Source: Thermoplasmata archaeon (GTDB taxonomy: Archaea > Thermoplasmatota > E2 > UBA202 > JdFR-43). Taken from it: a DNA stretch of 17,043 nucleotides. Below are positions 1 through 6,151 of this stretch, in pieces. How positions within the stretch are numbered: the first letter of the stretch is position 1; the number at the start of each line of letters is the position of its first letter. A program made the position numbers and the translations under genes. The stretch covers positions 1 to 17,043 of the forward strand of contig JAGGSX010000067.1 in assembly GCA_021158865.1 (NCBI GenBank), read 5' to 3'. The notes beneath the pieces were generated by a model. That model was not told the DNA's origin and did no database searches. It worked only from the letters and a program-made list of their open reading frames with translations.

Positions 1-578
1 AAATCTTTGAATTTATCTGGAAGAAAGAAATTATAAATTATATTGAATAATTTTTTTCCTCTCTTTTCGTTTTTCAGTATAATTATGGTGGACAATAGAG
101 CAATAAAAATTAAAAAAATTGTTAGAATGAGATATGGAAATGAATTCATAACAATTATGGAACCTATCATAGCCAAGATAAATAAAGATAGCAATGTTAT
201 AATTTGATCTATTGTATAATTGGATACGCATTTTCCAAGGCTCTCATTGCTTTTTTCTTTTAGATAAAAAATTCTTATGGCATCACCAATCCAGAGAGGT
301 GTTATAGTTCCATAAAACAATCCAATCAAATTTATTTTTATCATAGGGATTAAATCAACATTTATTCCCTGTTTTTTTGATATTACCTGCCATTTATATG
401 TGCTCATAAAAATACGTGGTATAAAAATTAAAAAAGAAAATAAAAGATATAGGGGGTTTATGCCTGCAATAGAAGTGGCAATTTTATTTATTCCTACTTT
501 GTATATTATATATATAAGTAGCGACAAGCCAATAAATGGTAAAAAATTTTTGGCGTATTTAATCTTCTTGGTATTCAT
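1..578 (-). CDS. UPF0104 / flippase-like integral membrane protein (partial, C-terminus beyond window)
   Basis: The first 192 residues of a membrane protein are present and the 3' end lies beyond the left edge. The reading frame is open from an ATG at 578 to the edge. Hydrophobic segments lie near residues 11-28, 41-58, 79-96, 127-146 and 148-168. The stretch around residues 98-126 (GDAIRIFYLKEK, then GKCVSNYTIDQII) matches the conserved region of the lysylphosphatidylglycerol-synthetase-type transmembrane family (UPF0104, AglD-like). In archaea these proteins are linked to lipid-linked sugar transfer or flipping, but the substrate cannot be read from sequence. The start overlaps the end of trmY by 20 nt, so it is probably the distal gene of the long operon. 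The family call is fairly firm; the function is not. Confidence 0.72.
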   Translation of the reverse strand, partial: MNTKKIKYAKNFLPFIGLSLLIYIIYKVGINKIATSIAGINPLYLLFSFLIFIPRIFMSTYKWQVISKKQGINVDLIPMIKINLIGLFYGTITPLWIGDAIRIFYLKEKSNESLGKCVSNYTIDQIITLLSLFILAMIGSIIVMNSFPYLILTIFLIFIALLSTIIILKNEKRGKKLFNIIYNFFLPDKFKD

Positions 579-1158
579 TCCTATCCATCCACCAATTTAA
601 GATTGTTATGCAATGACTGCTCAAATAACTAATTTTTCCCAATGAAATTGCTTTTGCCCCATATTTATAAAGCAAATTTTTTTCATCTTCAGATAAATCA
701 ATATTATCTCCAAGAAAAAAGAATGGATTTTTTATTTCCATATTTTTTATATCTTTGCCATTCTCATCAAGCAAATAAAAATTTTTATTTGAATTTTCTT
801 TGAGCAATTCTTCAAAACTTTTCTTTGAAACAAAAATGCCAGGTGTGGATTCTATTTCTTTATCTGCATCAACTCTTTTCAATGCTTTTCCTATAAATAT
901 TGCTATATTTCTTTCATCTGGAGAAACTTTTTTAAGTTTATCTCCTTCAATGCGGATATATACTGGCGGATTTGGCTCTCCATGCAAAATTGTATGGAAA
1001 ATAACATTTTTCCTTATTCCATAAGAAATCCAGAAAGCAGAATTTATGCATCTTGCAAGGATATCGAGTCTGCCTGCTGCGCCCGGTAAATCTTTTAAAT
1101 TTATATCTGGCTTAGTTTTTGCATTTGATTTTAAATAGAAGTGTCTATATGTAGTCAT
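559..1158 (-). CDS. trmY: tRNA (pseudouridine(54)-N(1))-methyltransferase TrmY
   Basis: This 199-residue protein matches the archaeal TrmY family over its whole length. TrmY is a SPOUT-class, SAM-dependent enzyme that converts pseudouridine 54 of the tRNA T-loop to N1-methylpseudouridine, the archaeal substitute for ribothymidine. Visible family signatures are NLKDLPG.AGRLD (residues 20-32), GEPNPPV (60-66), KKVSPDERNIAIFI (76-89), STPGI (104-108), the SAM-site loop FLGDNIDLSEDE (148-159) and the C-terminal SHCITIL (181-187). Length is normal. The start at 1158 agrees with the usual short N-terminus. It overlaps the UbiD gene by 14 nt upstream and the flippase-like gene by 20 nt downstream, so all three are likely cotranscribed. 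Confidence 0.95.
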   Translation of the reverse strand: MTTYRHFYLKSNAKTKPDINLKDLPGAAGRLDILARCINSAFWISYGIRKNVIFHTILHGEPNPPVYIRIEGDKLKKVSPDERNIAIFIGKALKRVDADKEIESTPGIFVSKKSFEELLKENSNKNFYLLDENGKDIKNMEIKNPFFFLGDNIDLSEDEKNLLYKYGAKAISLGKISYLSSHCITILNWWMDRNEYQED

Positions 1159-2413
1159 CTATATTCAGTTTCATGGGAAGGCTTGGTTTCTTGAATTTAC
1201 TCTTGTCCTTATCAATTGGAATTGTTAAATCGAAACCAATTTTTGTTGTCTCTCTTGTTATTGGGTCTGCAGATGGGTCAAGCGATGAGCCTTTTTCATG
1301 TTTCATGATAATATCCTTGCTTCCCTGAAAACGTGTGGCCATAGCCCATTCTATCTGATTTGGGTCTCTAATATCAATATCATCATCAACAATAAAAACA
1401 TGCTTCATTGATTTATGTCCACGGAAAGCAGCTTCTATAGCTTTCTTTCCATCTTCCTCACTATGCTTTTTTATACTAACAACACCGTGAAGCCACGAGC
1501 AGCCACCTGGCGTTATATAAACATCTTTAACATCACATACTTTTGCAACTTCATAGTATATTGTTGGTTCTCTCGGCATACCCATGAGAGCTTTATGCTC
1601 CAGTCCGCCCGGAAGCAAAGCATGAAAAATTGCATTTTCTTTTACATATATTTTTTCAATTTTGGCAACTCTTTGCTTTCTTACAATATCAAAAGTTTCC
1701 GTTAAATCCAGAAATGGTCCTTCATCATGTAGCTCATCGGTTAGTGAAGCAATCATGATTATTTCAGCTTCAGGAACAACATGCTCATCTATTTTTATCA
1801 AATTTATAGGAGATAAAGCATTTGCTATCGCCAGCTCATTTATATTTATAGGCGGGGATATTGCGGAAGCAATAGCAACACTTGCTGGATTTCCTATGCA
1901 TATTGCAAATTTTTTTAAGCCACGTTCAATGTATTTATAAAAATTTCTTGGAAGTATTCTCATTACAATTTTATTGCTCCCAACTACCATCATTCTATGA
2001 TAGGAAGCATTCAATCCATATTCCTCATCTCTCGCAACTACAATGGCAGAAGCAATGTATCTGCCTCCATCTTGAGGATAATATTTTAAAATTGGCAAAT
2101 CATCAAGGCTGCCAATCTGTTTATATCCAGTCCCTTCTTTAACATCTGGTTCGATAGGATTGTCTATTGATTCTGCAATTTTTTTGATTATATCTTTTTC
2201 ATCTATTTGCAATGCTTTTGTTATTAGTTGTCGAGTAGAATAAATGTTTCCAGCAACTGGCATATCATAGCCAGCAACATTTTCAAAAATCATTGGATGA
2301 CCATCCATCATTTTCATAAGTGTTGGAATCTCATATTCCACACTCACTTCTTTTTTTACTCTTATTAATTCTCCTTCTCTATCTAAAAATTTTATGAAAT
2401 CTTGAAACATCAT
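1145..2413 (-). CDS. UbiD-family decarboxylase, possibly trans-anhydromevalonate 5-phosphate decarboxylase
   Basis: This is a 422-residue UbiD-family protein, the family that uses prenylated FMN for reversible decarboxylation. The conserved E-R-D arrangement is present: R140 in the segment NASYHRMMV, and E231 and D236 in EGPFLD. The GGRYI segment (116-120) and the PREPTI segment are also typical. Its length fits the short archaeal UbiD clade rather than the 490-residue bacterial UbiD. In archaea such as Aeropyrum pernix one UbiD homologue decarboxylates trans-anhydromevalonate 5-phosphate in the archaeal mevalonate pathway. A mevalonate kinase gene in the same window makes that the leading guess, but a role in quinone or aromatic metabolism is not excluded. 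The UbiX-type flavin prenyltransferase it needs is not in the window. A second in-frame ATG is the next codon (2410). The gap to the upstream LEA14-like gene is 23 nt. Confidence 0.85.
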   Translation of the reverse strand: MMFQDFIKFLDREGELIRVKKEVSVEYEIPTLMKMMDGHPMIFENVAGYDMPVAGNIYSTRQLITKALQIDEKDIIKKIAESIDNPIEPDVKEGTGYKQIGSLDDLPILKYYPQDGGRYIASAIVVARDEEYGLNASYHRMMVVGSNKIVMRILPRNFYKYIERGLKKFAICIGNPASVAIASAISPPININELAIANALSPINLIKIDEHVVPEAEIIMIASLTDELHDEGPFLDLTETFDIVRKQRVAKIEKIYVKENAIFHALLPGGLEHKALMGMPREPTIYYEVAKVCDVKDVYITPGGCSWLHGVVSIKKHSEEDGKKAIEAAFRGHKSMKHVFIVDDDIDIRDPNQIEWAMATRFQGSKDIIMKHEKGSSLDPSADPITRETTKIGFDLTIPIDKDKSKFKKPSLPMKLNIDDYI

Positions 2414-2436
2414 AGATATGTAATAAGGGAATGTTT

Positions 2437-2940
2437 TTAAATTTGTTGAGTGGCTACTTTTCTATGAATTGTATATGGTATCTTAATATATTTCCATGTA
2501 AAAAGCGACAAAAATTTTAGAGGAATCATGATTTCTCCTTTTATTGTCATATTTGCTTCTCCATTTATTAAAAGTTCTTTTGCCGAGGATGTAAGATTAT
2601 AGATACTGAATGAAAATACAAAAGTATAATTTTTTATTCCATGCTCAATAAAAAAATGTGGTTTTTCACCTTCTCCGAGATATTCATCCTCAATATAAAC
2701 CTTATAGCTTATATAATCCACTTCTATTTCGGTATTTTTTGGATTTTTTAATACAATTATGAATTTAACCTCATATTCATCTGGCATGAGCGGATTTTTT
2801 AGGTTAACTCCCCCTATTCTTTTATCAACAATTTTTATTGATTTGGCAGCATTGTAAACAAAAGCGAGGTATATTGCAACACCTATTATCAAGACGATTG
2901 TTGAATAAATTTTTATTTTTTTAAAGATTTTCTTCAACAT
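2437..2940 (-). CDS. LEA14-like (WHy-type) membrane-anchored protein
   Basis: A 167-residue protein with a basic N-terminus and one membrane segment (about residues 12-30), followed by a beta-rich domain. The domain reads like the LEA type 2/WHy fold: a polar strand with LKNPKNTEIEVDYISYKVYI (residues 64-83), then alternating hydrophobic strands, ending in the basic segment TIHRKVATQQI. LEA14-like domains occur widely in archaea and are often membrane-anchored, with the domain facing outward. Their role is unproven and they may bind lipids or protect proteins. It overlaps the end of the preceding ATPase gene by 20 nt, so it is translated in the same operon. Whether it belongs functionally to the ATPase set is unknown. 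Confidence 0.7.
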   Translation of the reverse strand: MLKKIFKKIKIYSTIVLIIGVAIYLAFVYNAAKSIKIVDKRIGGVNLKNPLMPDEYEVKFIIVLKNPKNTEIEVDYISYKVYIEDEYLGEGEKPHFFIEHGIKNYTFVFSFSIYNLTSSAKELLINGEANMTIKGEIMIPLKFLSLFTWKYIKIPYTIHRKVATQQI

Positions 2941-3775
2941 TTATCCATATATCTTCAATCAATTCAGCCATTTTTTTGTCATATTCAACAATTGTTTTTC
3001 CATTTACCATCGCCTCTGTAACAACAGTATCATAAGGAATCTTACCAACAATTTTTATTCCATTATCCATACAAAAATTTTCTATTTCCTTGGTTTTTTC
3101 TTCATTTATATTATATTTATTTATGCATACAACATAGGGAACTTTGAAATGGTTGGCAACTTCCATGACCCTTTTCATATCATGGATTGCAGCTGCCGTG
3201 GCTTCAACAACCACTACAACCAAATTTGCACCACCTATTGATGCAATTACAGGGCAGCCGACGCCGGGCGAGGAATCAATAATTATGAACTCCTTTCCAT
3301 ATTTTTCTGCAATCTCTTTTGCTTTATTTCTTACTATCGAAACAAGCTTGCCTGATGGTTCCTCTCCTATATTTAATCTTGCATGAACCAGCCATCCAAA
3401 CCTGCTTGATGAGACATAAGTTTCTCCTGCAATATTTTCAACCATCTTTATGGCATCTGTAGGACATACATATTCGCATACACCACACCCCTCGCATTTT
3501 TCAGGCAATATTTCTATCTTTTCAGTTATTGCATCAAACCTACATGAATTTTTGCATTCCATACACATTATGCATTTTTCATGGTCAACTGTTGCAACAT
3601 CCATCCCTTTAAAATTGAATCTTTCTTTAATTTCTGGATGAAATATTAAGTGGAGATTTGAAGCATCAACATCACAATCAGCAAAAACGGCATTTTTTAC
3701 TATGCTGGCGAAAGCCGCCGCTAATGTTGTTTTTCCTGCACCACCTTTACCGCTTGCTATAACGAGTTGCTTCAT
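2921..3775 (-). CDS. Mrp/MinD-superfamily ATPase with inserted double 4Fe-4S ferredoxin domain (second copy)
   Basis: A 284-residue P-loop ATPase of the MinD/Mrp superfamily of the type with an inserted ferredoxin (COG1149-like). The deviant Walker A is GKGGAGKT (residues 9-16). The insert carries two CX2CX2CX3C clusters: Cys68/71/74/78 and Cys94/97/100/104, the second followed by Pro. The switch region is D167-SSPG, followed by GVGCPV with Cys174. Relatives include the Mrp/Nbp35 iron-sulfur carriers, so a role in cluster delivery or ATP-driven electron or metal handling is likely but unproven. The start ATG overlaps the upstream paralogue by 29 nt and has a strong Shine-Dalgarno (GAGGAGAT) five bases ahead inside that gene. 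The substitution DSSPG for the more common D-x-PPG distinguishes it from its neighbour. Confidence 0.88.
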   Translation of the reverse strand: MKQLVIASGKGGAGKTTLAAAFASIVKNAVFADCDVDASNLHLIFHPEIKERFNFKGMDVATVDHEKCIMCMECKNSCRFDAITEKIEILPEKCEGCGVCEYVCPTDAIKMVENIAGETYVSSSRFGWLVHARLNIGEEPSGKLVSIVRNKAKEIAEKYGKEFIIIDSSPGVGCPVIASIGGANLVVVVVEATAAAIHDMKRVMEVANHFKVPYVVCINKYNINEEKTKEIENFCMDNGIKIVGKIPYDTVVTEAMVNGKTIVEYDKKMAELIEDIWINVEENL

Positions 3776-4589
3776 CTTTTATCTCCTCATACATATTCAA
3801 AAATTTATCTCTCCATTCATCCATTTCTTCAATAAATGGCTTTCCAACTGAATAAAGTTCTGCTATTTTTTTGCTATGCGGCAATTTCATCAAAATTTTT
3901 ATTCCTTCATGCCTGCAATATTTTTCAACATCTTCATTTCCTATCCCATATTTATTTATTATTATGCCAAAAGGAATCTTAAATTTTTTTACAATTTCAA
4001 CAGCAATTTTTAAATCATGCAATCCAAACGGAGTTGGTTCTGTAACTAAAATAATATAATCTGCATCACGCATTGCTTCCATTGTCGGGCATGCATTTCC
4101 AGGAGGAGCATCTATGATTGTATTCTGGGAGGAAAAATTTTTTAATTCTCTTATAACAGGTGTAGCCATCGCCTCTCCAATGTTAAGTAAACCTTGATAT
4201 AATTCTATTCCATTTTTGCTTCCATACAAAATTTCCCCTATTTTTTTTGGAACTTCATTTATTGCATTATAAGGGCATACAAGCTTGCATAAACCACATC
4301 CATGGCATAATTCAGAGAAAAACATAATATCTTTTGGAAGAACAGCAAGAGCATTATATCTACATGCCTTTGCGCATTCTCCGCATAAAGTGCATTTCTG
4401 TTTGTTTATAGAAGGTATCATTACATTTACATCCTTAAGATGCTTTAATTCTGCATTTAAAAATATATTCACATTTGGCTCTTCAACATCGCAATCAAGC
4501 AAACGAGCTTTTCCTATAGATAAAGCAAGATTTGTAGCAACTGTTGTTTTTCCAGTTCCCCCCTTACCACTCGCTATTGCAACAATCAT
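3747..4589 (-). CDS. Mrp/MinD-superfamily ATPase with inserted double 4Fe-4S ferredoxin domain (first copy)
   Basis: A 280-residue paralogue of the next gene downstream. Walker A is GKGGTGKT (residues 8-15). The inserted ferredoxin binds two probable [4Fe-4S] clusters through Cys66/69/72/76 and Cys95/98/101/105. The switch segment is D160-APPGNACP. Both copies keep the EPTPFGLHD/EATAAAIHD type segment that follows the ATPase strand. Tandem pairs of such ATPases next to NifX-like and small Cys-rich proteins are a recurring arrangement in anaerobic archaea and bacteria, but their client protein is not established. The ATG directly follows the TAA of the zinc-ribbon gene with no gap and no clear Shine-Dalgarno, so translation is probably coupled. 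Confidence 0.88.
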   Translation of the reverse strand: MIVAIASGKGGTGKTTVATNLALSIGKARLLDCDVEEPNVNIFLNAELKHLKDVNVMIPSINKQKCTLCGECAKACRYNALAVLPKDIMFFSELCHGCGLCKLVCPYNAINEVPKKIGEILYGSKNGIELYQGLLNIGEAMATPVIRELKNFSSQNTIIDAPPGNACPTMEAMRDADYIILVTEPTPFGLHDLKIAVEIVKKFKIPFGIIINKYGIGNEDVEKYCRHEGIKILMKLPHSKKIAELYSVGKPFIEEMDEWRDKFLNMYEEIKDEATRYSKR

Positions 4590-4763
4590 TTAAATTCTTA
4601 TCATTTTAGCGCCGCATTTAGGACAGGTCATCTGATAACATGGAACGCCGGGTTGGTGGGGCATTGTATAACCGCAAGCAGGACATTTACACTGCCCACC
4701 TGGTCCGGCGCCAAATCCACCCATTCTTCCTCTTCCCTGTCCGGCTCCTCGTCCTCTAAACAT
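4590..4763 (-). CDS. Small Gly/Arg-rich zinc-ribbon-like protein
   Basis: A 57-residue protein when started at the ATG at 4763. The first 23 residues are a Gly/Arg-rich flexible arm. The rest holds Cys25, Cys27, Cys30, Cys42, Cys47 and Cys50, with CPAC and CPKC knuckles around a HQPGVPC turn. This looks like a zinc ribbon or rubredoxin-like metal site. The ATG is preferred over a GTG nine bases upstream (4772) because a full Shine-Dalgarno AAGGTGAT sits four bases before it. It overlaps the end of the 4Fe-4S gene by 8 nt. Small proteins of this pattern accompany ferredoxin-inserted Mrp ATPases. It could bind zinc or iron; the sequence does not decide. Confidence 0.75.
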   Translation of the reverse strand: MFRGRGAGQGRGRMGGFGAGPGGQCKCPACGYTMPHQPGVPCYQMTCPKCGAKMIRI

Positions 4764-5118
4764 GATTATCACCTTTGATCATTTTCCTAATCTTTTCTTT
4801 CTGTTGTGGCTTTAAAACCCTGCAAGCATCATATCTTTCCTCACCATTTGCAATTGCATTTGCACAATCCATACAGCTATTATACCCACATGCCCTGCAA
4901 TTCAATTTTGGAAGAATTTCATAAATTCTGTTTGCCAAATTTTCTTCTTTATGCTGCTCTTTATTCTCCTCTATGTGCCCCTGTTGTTCTATAAGATAAG
5001 ATTGTCCTCTGACATTTCGAATTGAATAACCCATACCAGCATGTCTCCCAAATCTTCGCCCATAGCCTCTACCTCTACCATTGCCTTTGCCATTACCTCT
5101 GCCAATGCCACGCATCAT
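4756..5118 (-). CDS. Small 4Fe-4S (PF04060-like) protein with Gly/Arg-rich N-terminus
   Basis: A 120-residue protein. Residues 1-30 are Gly/Arg/Asn-rich low-complexity sequence, and residues 45-62 are a charged linker. Residues 66-101 hold the four-Cys motif CX2CX4CX16C (Cys74, 77, 82, 99, with an additional Cys85) in the setting LPKLNCRACGYNSC. This matches the [4Fe-4S] module found in RnfB, the CODH/ACS large corrinoid subunit and related redox proteins. The start overlaps the stop of the NifX-like gene as ATGA, with AAGGAGA just upstream. The spacing slightly favours the second ATG (5115) as the real start. An electron-carrier or cluster-scaffold role beside the two ferredoxin-ATPases is an inference. 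Confidence 0.78.
   Translation of the reverse strand: MMRGIGRGNGKGNGRGRGYGRRFGRHAGMGYSIRNVRGQSYLIEQQGHIEENKEQHKEENLANRIYEILPKLNCRACGYNSCMDCANAIANGEERYDACRVLKPQQKEKIRKMIKGDNHV
4768..4775 (-). promoter_or_regulatory. Ribosome binding site deciding the zinc-ribbon start
   Basis: AAGGTGAT on the minus strand lies inside the last codons of the 4Fe-4S gene, four bases before ATG 4763. It favours that ATG over GTG 4772. Confidence 0.65.
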
Positions 5119-5654
5119 TCTCCTTTCAACTCCTCTATCTTTTTCTTTATTCCATTTACCATGTCTTCAAGTTTTGCAATCTGCTCTTCAAGCATCTTCA
5201 AACGCTCATCTATATCCTGAGATTGCAATGAATGGCTTGATTGATATGGTTGATATGGTGGCTGATACGGCGGATATGCAGGTGGAGGAGCCGTAGGCGG
5301 CGGTGCCACAGGAGCGCCTGTTTGCTGGCTTATCTCACCATTCAAATATTTTTCTATAACATCTCTCACCTTTCCCTGAGCTGATATTGTTTCAATTCCA
5401 GATTGCATAAGTATTGAAGAAACATTTGGTCCAAAGTTTCCTGCTATTGCAACGTTAATTCCTTGACTTATCAAATATTGCCCAACCTGTATTCCAGCTC
5501 CATGAACTGCATTCATAAACTGATTTGGAATTACTTCAACATTTTTTATTTCCTTTCCATCTGTTTCAACCAATGTAAATGTCTGGCATCTGGCAAAAAC
5601 AGGTGAAATCATGTCATCCAATCCACCTAAATTCGTAGCTACTAATATTCTCAT
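5115..5654 (-). CDS. NifX/NifB-type cofactor-binding domain protein with Pro/Tyr-rich linker and C-terminal coiled coil
   Basis: A 179-residue protein. Residues 1-105 form a dinitrogenase iron-molybdenum cofactor domain (PF02579): an N-terminal MRILVATN strand, MISPVFARCQ, and the HGAGIQVGQYLI and AGNFGPNV segments. Family members bind or ferry iron-sulfur-containing cofactors. No nif structural genes are in view, so a nitrogenase role is not implied. Residues 117-139 are a Pro/Tyr/Gln linker (YPPYQPPYQPYQ), and residues 147-178 are a heptad-like charged helix. The start at 5654 fits both the family N-terminus and an AGG nine bases upstream; ATG at 5660 and TTG at 5663 are alternatives. The tail resembles the whole small protein encoded immediately upstream. 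Confidence 0.85.
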   Translation of the reverse strand: MRILVATNLGGLDDMISPVFARCQTFTLVETDGKEIKNVEVIPNQFMNAVHGAGIQVGQYLISQGINVAIAGNFGPNVSSILMQSGIETISAQGKVRDVIEKYLNGEISQQTGAPVAPPPTAPPPAYPPYQPPYQPYQSSHSLQSQDIDERLKMLEEQIAKLEDMVNGIKKKIEELKGE

Positions 5655-5683
5655 ATTCATCAACCTGTATTACTGTTACCTTT

Positions 5684-5863
5684 TTATTTATTTCTTTTCA
5701 GTTCATCTATCCTCCTTTTCATTGCTTCCAATTGTTGTTCAATTAATGAAAGTTGCTGTTCCATCATGTATATTTCTTGTTCCACACTTGGCTGATATGG
5801 CTGATAATATGGATACGGAGGATAGCCATATCCTCTATATCCCCATCCCATTCCATAAGGCAT
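5684..5863 (-). CDS. Small Tyr/Pro/Gly-rich protein with C-terminal coiled coil (DUF5320-like)
   Basis: A 59-residue protein. Residues 1-25 are aromatic low-complexity sequence (YRGYGYPPYPYYQPYQ), and residues 27-57 form a charged amphipathic helix likely to be a coiled coil. The pattern resembles the DUF5320 group of small proteins found near NifX-like and Mrp-like genes. The ATG at 5863 is chosen over a GTG at 5875 because a GGTGGTGGT Shine-Dalgarno lies four bases upstream; that site is formed by the last three Trp codons of the upstream gene. The combination of aromatic linker and coiled coil is repeated at the C-terminus of the NifX-like protein encoded 29 nt downstream. Confidence 0.7.
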   Translation of the reverse strand: MPYGMGWGYRGYGYPPYPYYQPYQPSVEQEIYMMEQQLSLIEQQLEAMKRRIDELKRNK

Positions 5864-5865
5864 GT

Positions 5866-6069
5866 TTACCACCACCAGGGATTGCTGTAATATGGATAGC
5901 TATAATATGGATATCCATACGGTCTATACCGTCCAATATATTGATATGGATGACCGTATCCATAGTATGGTGTCATCCATCTCCATCCTCTCGGCATACC
6001 GGTCCATGGGCAATAACCGAGAGTTGCGCCCATGCCCCAGCCTCTTCCAAATCCTCTTCCCCATGGCAT
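5866..6069 (-). CDS. Small Tyr/Trp/Gly-rich protein, first gene of the Fe-S operon
   Basis: A 67-residue protein with about a third of its residues Tyr or Trp. The N-terminal part (WGRGFGRGWGMG) is Gly/Arg/Trp-rich. A single Cys sits in GYCPWTGMPRGW (residues 18-29), and the C-terminal half is a run of Tyr-Pro/Tyr-Gly pairs ending in three Trp. The GYCPWTG..RGW element is reminiscent of DUF5320-type proteins. I cannot assign a function; it may be disordered or self-associating. Reality of the gene is supported by an AAGGTGAT site three bases before the ATG, a TATA box at the right distance, and close coupling to the next gene. Confidence 0.68.
   Translation of the reverse strand: MPWGRGFGRGWGMGATLGYCPWTGMPRGWRWMTPYYGYGHPYQYIGRYRPYGYPYYSYPYYSNPWWW
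5868..5876 (-). promoter_or_regulatory. Ribosome binding site formed by three Trp codons
   Basis: The last codons of the upstream gene (TGG TGG TGG TAA) create GGTGGTGGT, which sits four bases before the ATG at 5863. It decides the start of the coiled-coil small protein. Confidence 0.65.
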
Positions 6070-6072
6070 TTT

Positions 6073-6080
6073 ATCACCTT
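6073..6080 (-). promoter_or_regulatory. Shine-Dalgarno of first operon gene
   Basis: The minus strand reads AAGGTGAT, then AAA, then ATG at 6069. This is a near-perfect archaeal ribosome-binding site and supports the start of the Tyr/Trp-rich protein gene. Confidence 0.75.
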
Positions 6081-6101
6081 ATTTGAATATATAGCAACAA
6101 A

Positions 6102-6109
6102 TATATAAA
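6102..6109 (-). promoter_or_regulatory. TATA box of the Fe-S protein operon
   Basis: The minus strand reads TTTATATA, the archaeal consensus. It lies about 36 nt before the first ATG (6069) and would start transcription near 6080, just ahead of the Shine-Dalgarno. It is probably the main promoter for genes extending to the left window edge. Confidence 0.7.
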
Positions 6110-6151
6110 TATTTCTATAGCAGTGCTTGTTCTGTCATCCGATGATATCAC

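Noticed and set aside
31..231. A separate 66-residue minus-strand ORF at the left edge
   Set aside because: It is in a different frame from the continuous membrane-protein frame that covers 1-578 and shows UPF0104 motifs.
5115..5654. Nitrogenase cofactor assembly (NifX) as the actual role
   Set aside because: Only the domain is shared. There is no NifB, NifD, NifK, NifE or NifN gene in the window, and such domains occur widely in non-diazotrophs.
5611..6108. A 165-codon open frame on the plus strand opposite the small aromatic proteins
   Set aside because: It runs antisense to three genes that have ribosome-binding sites, a promoter and coupled junctions. The openness follows from the repetitive Tyr/Pro/Gly codons on the other strand, and the predicted protein has no recognisable pattern.
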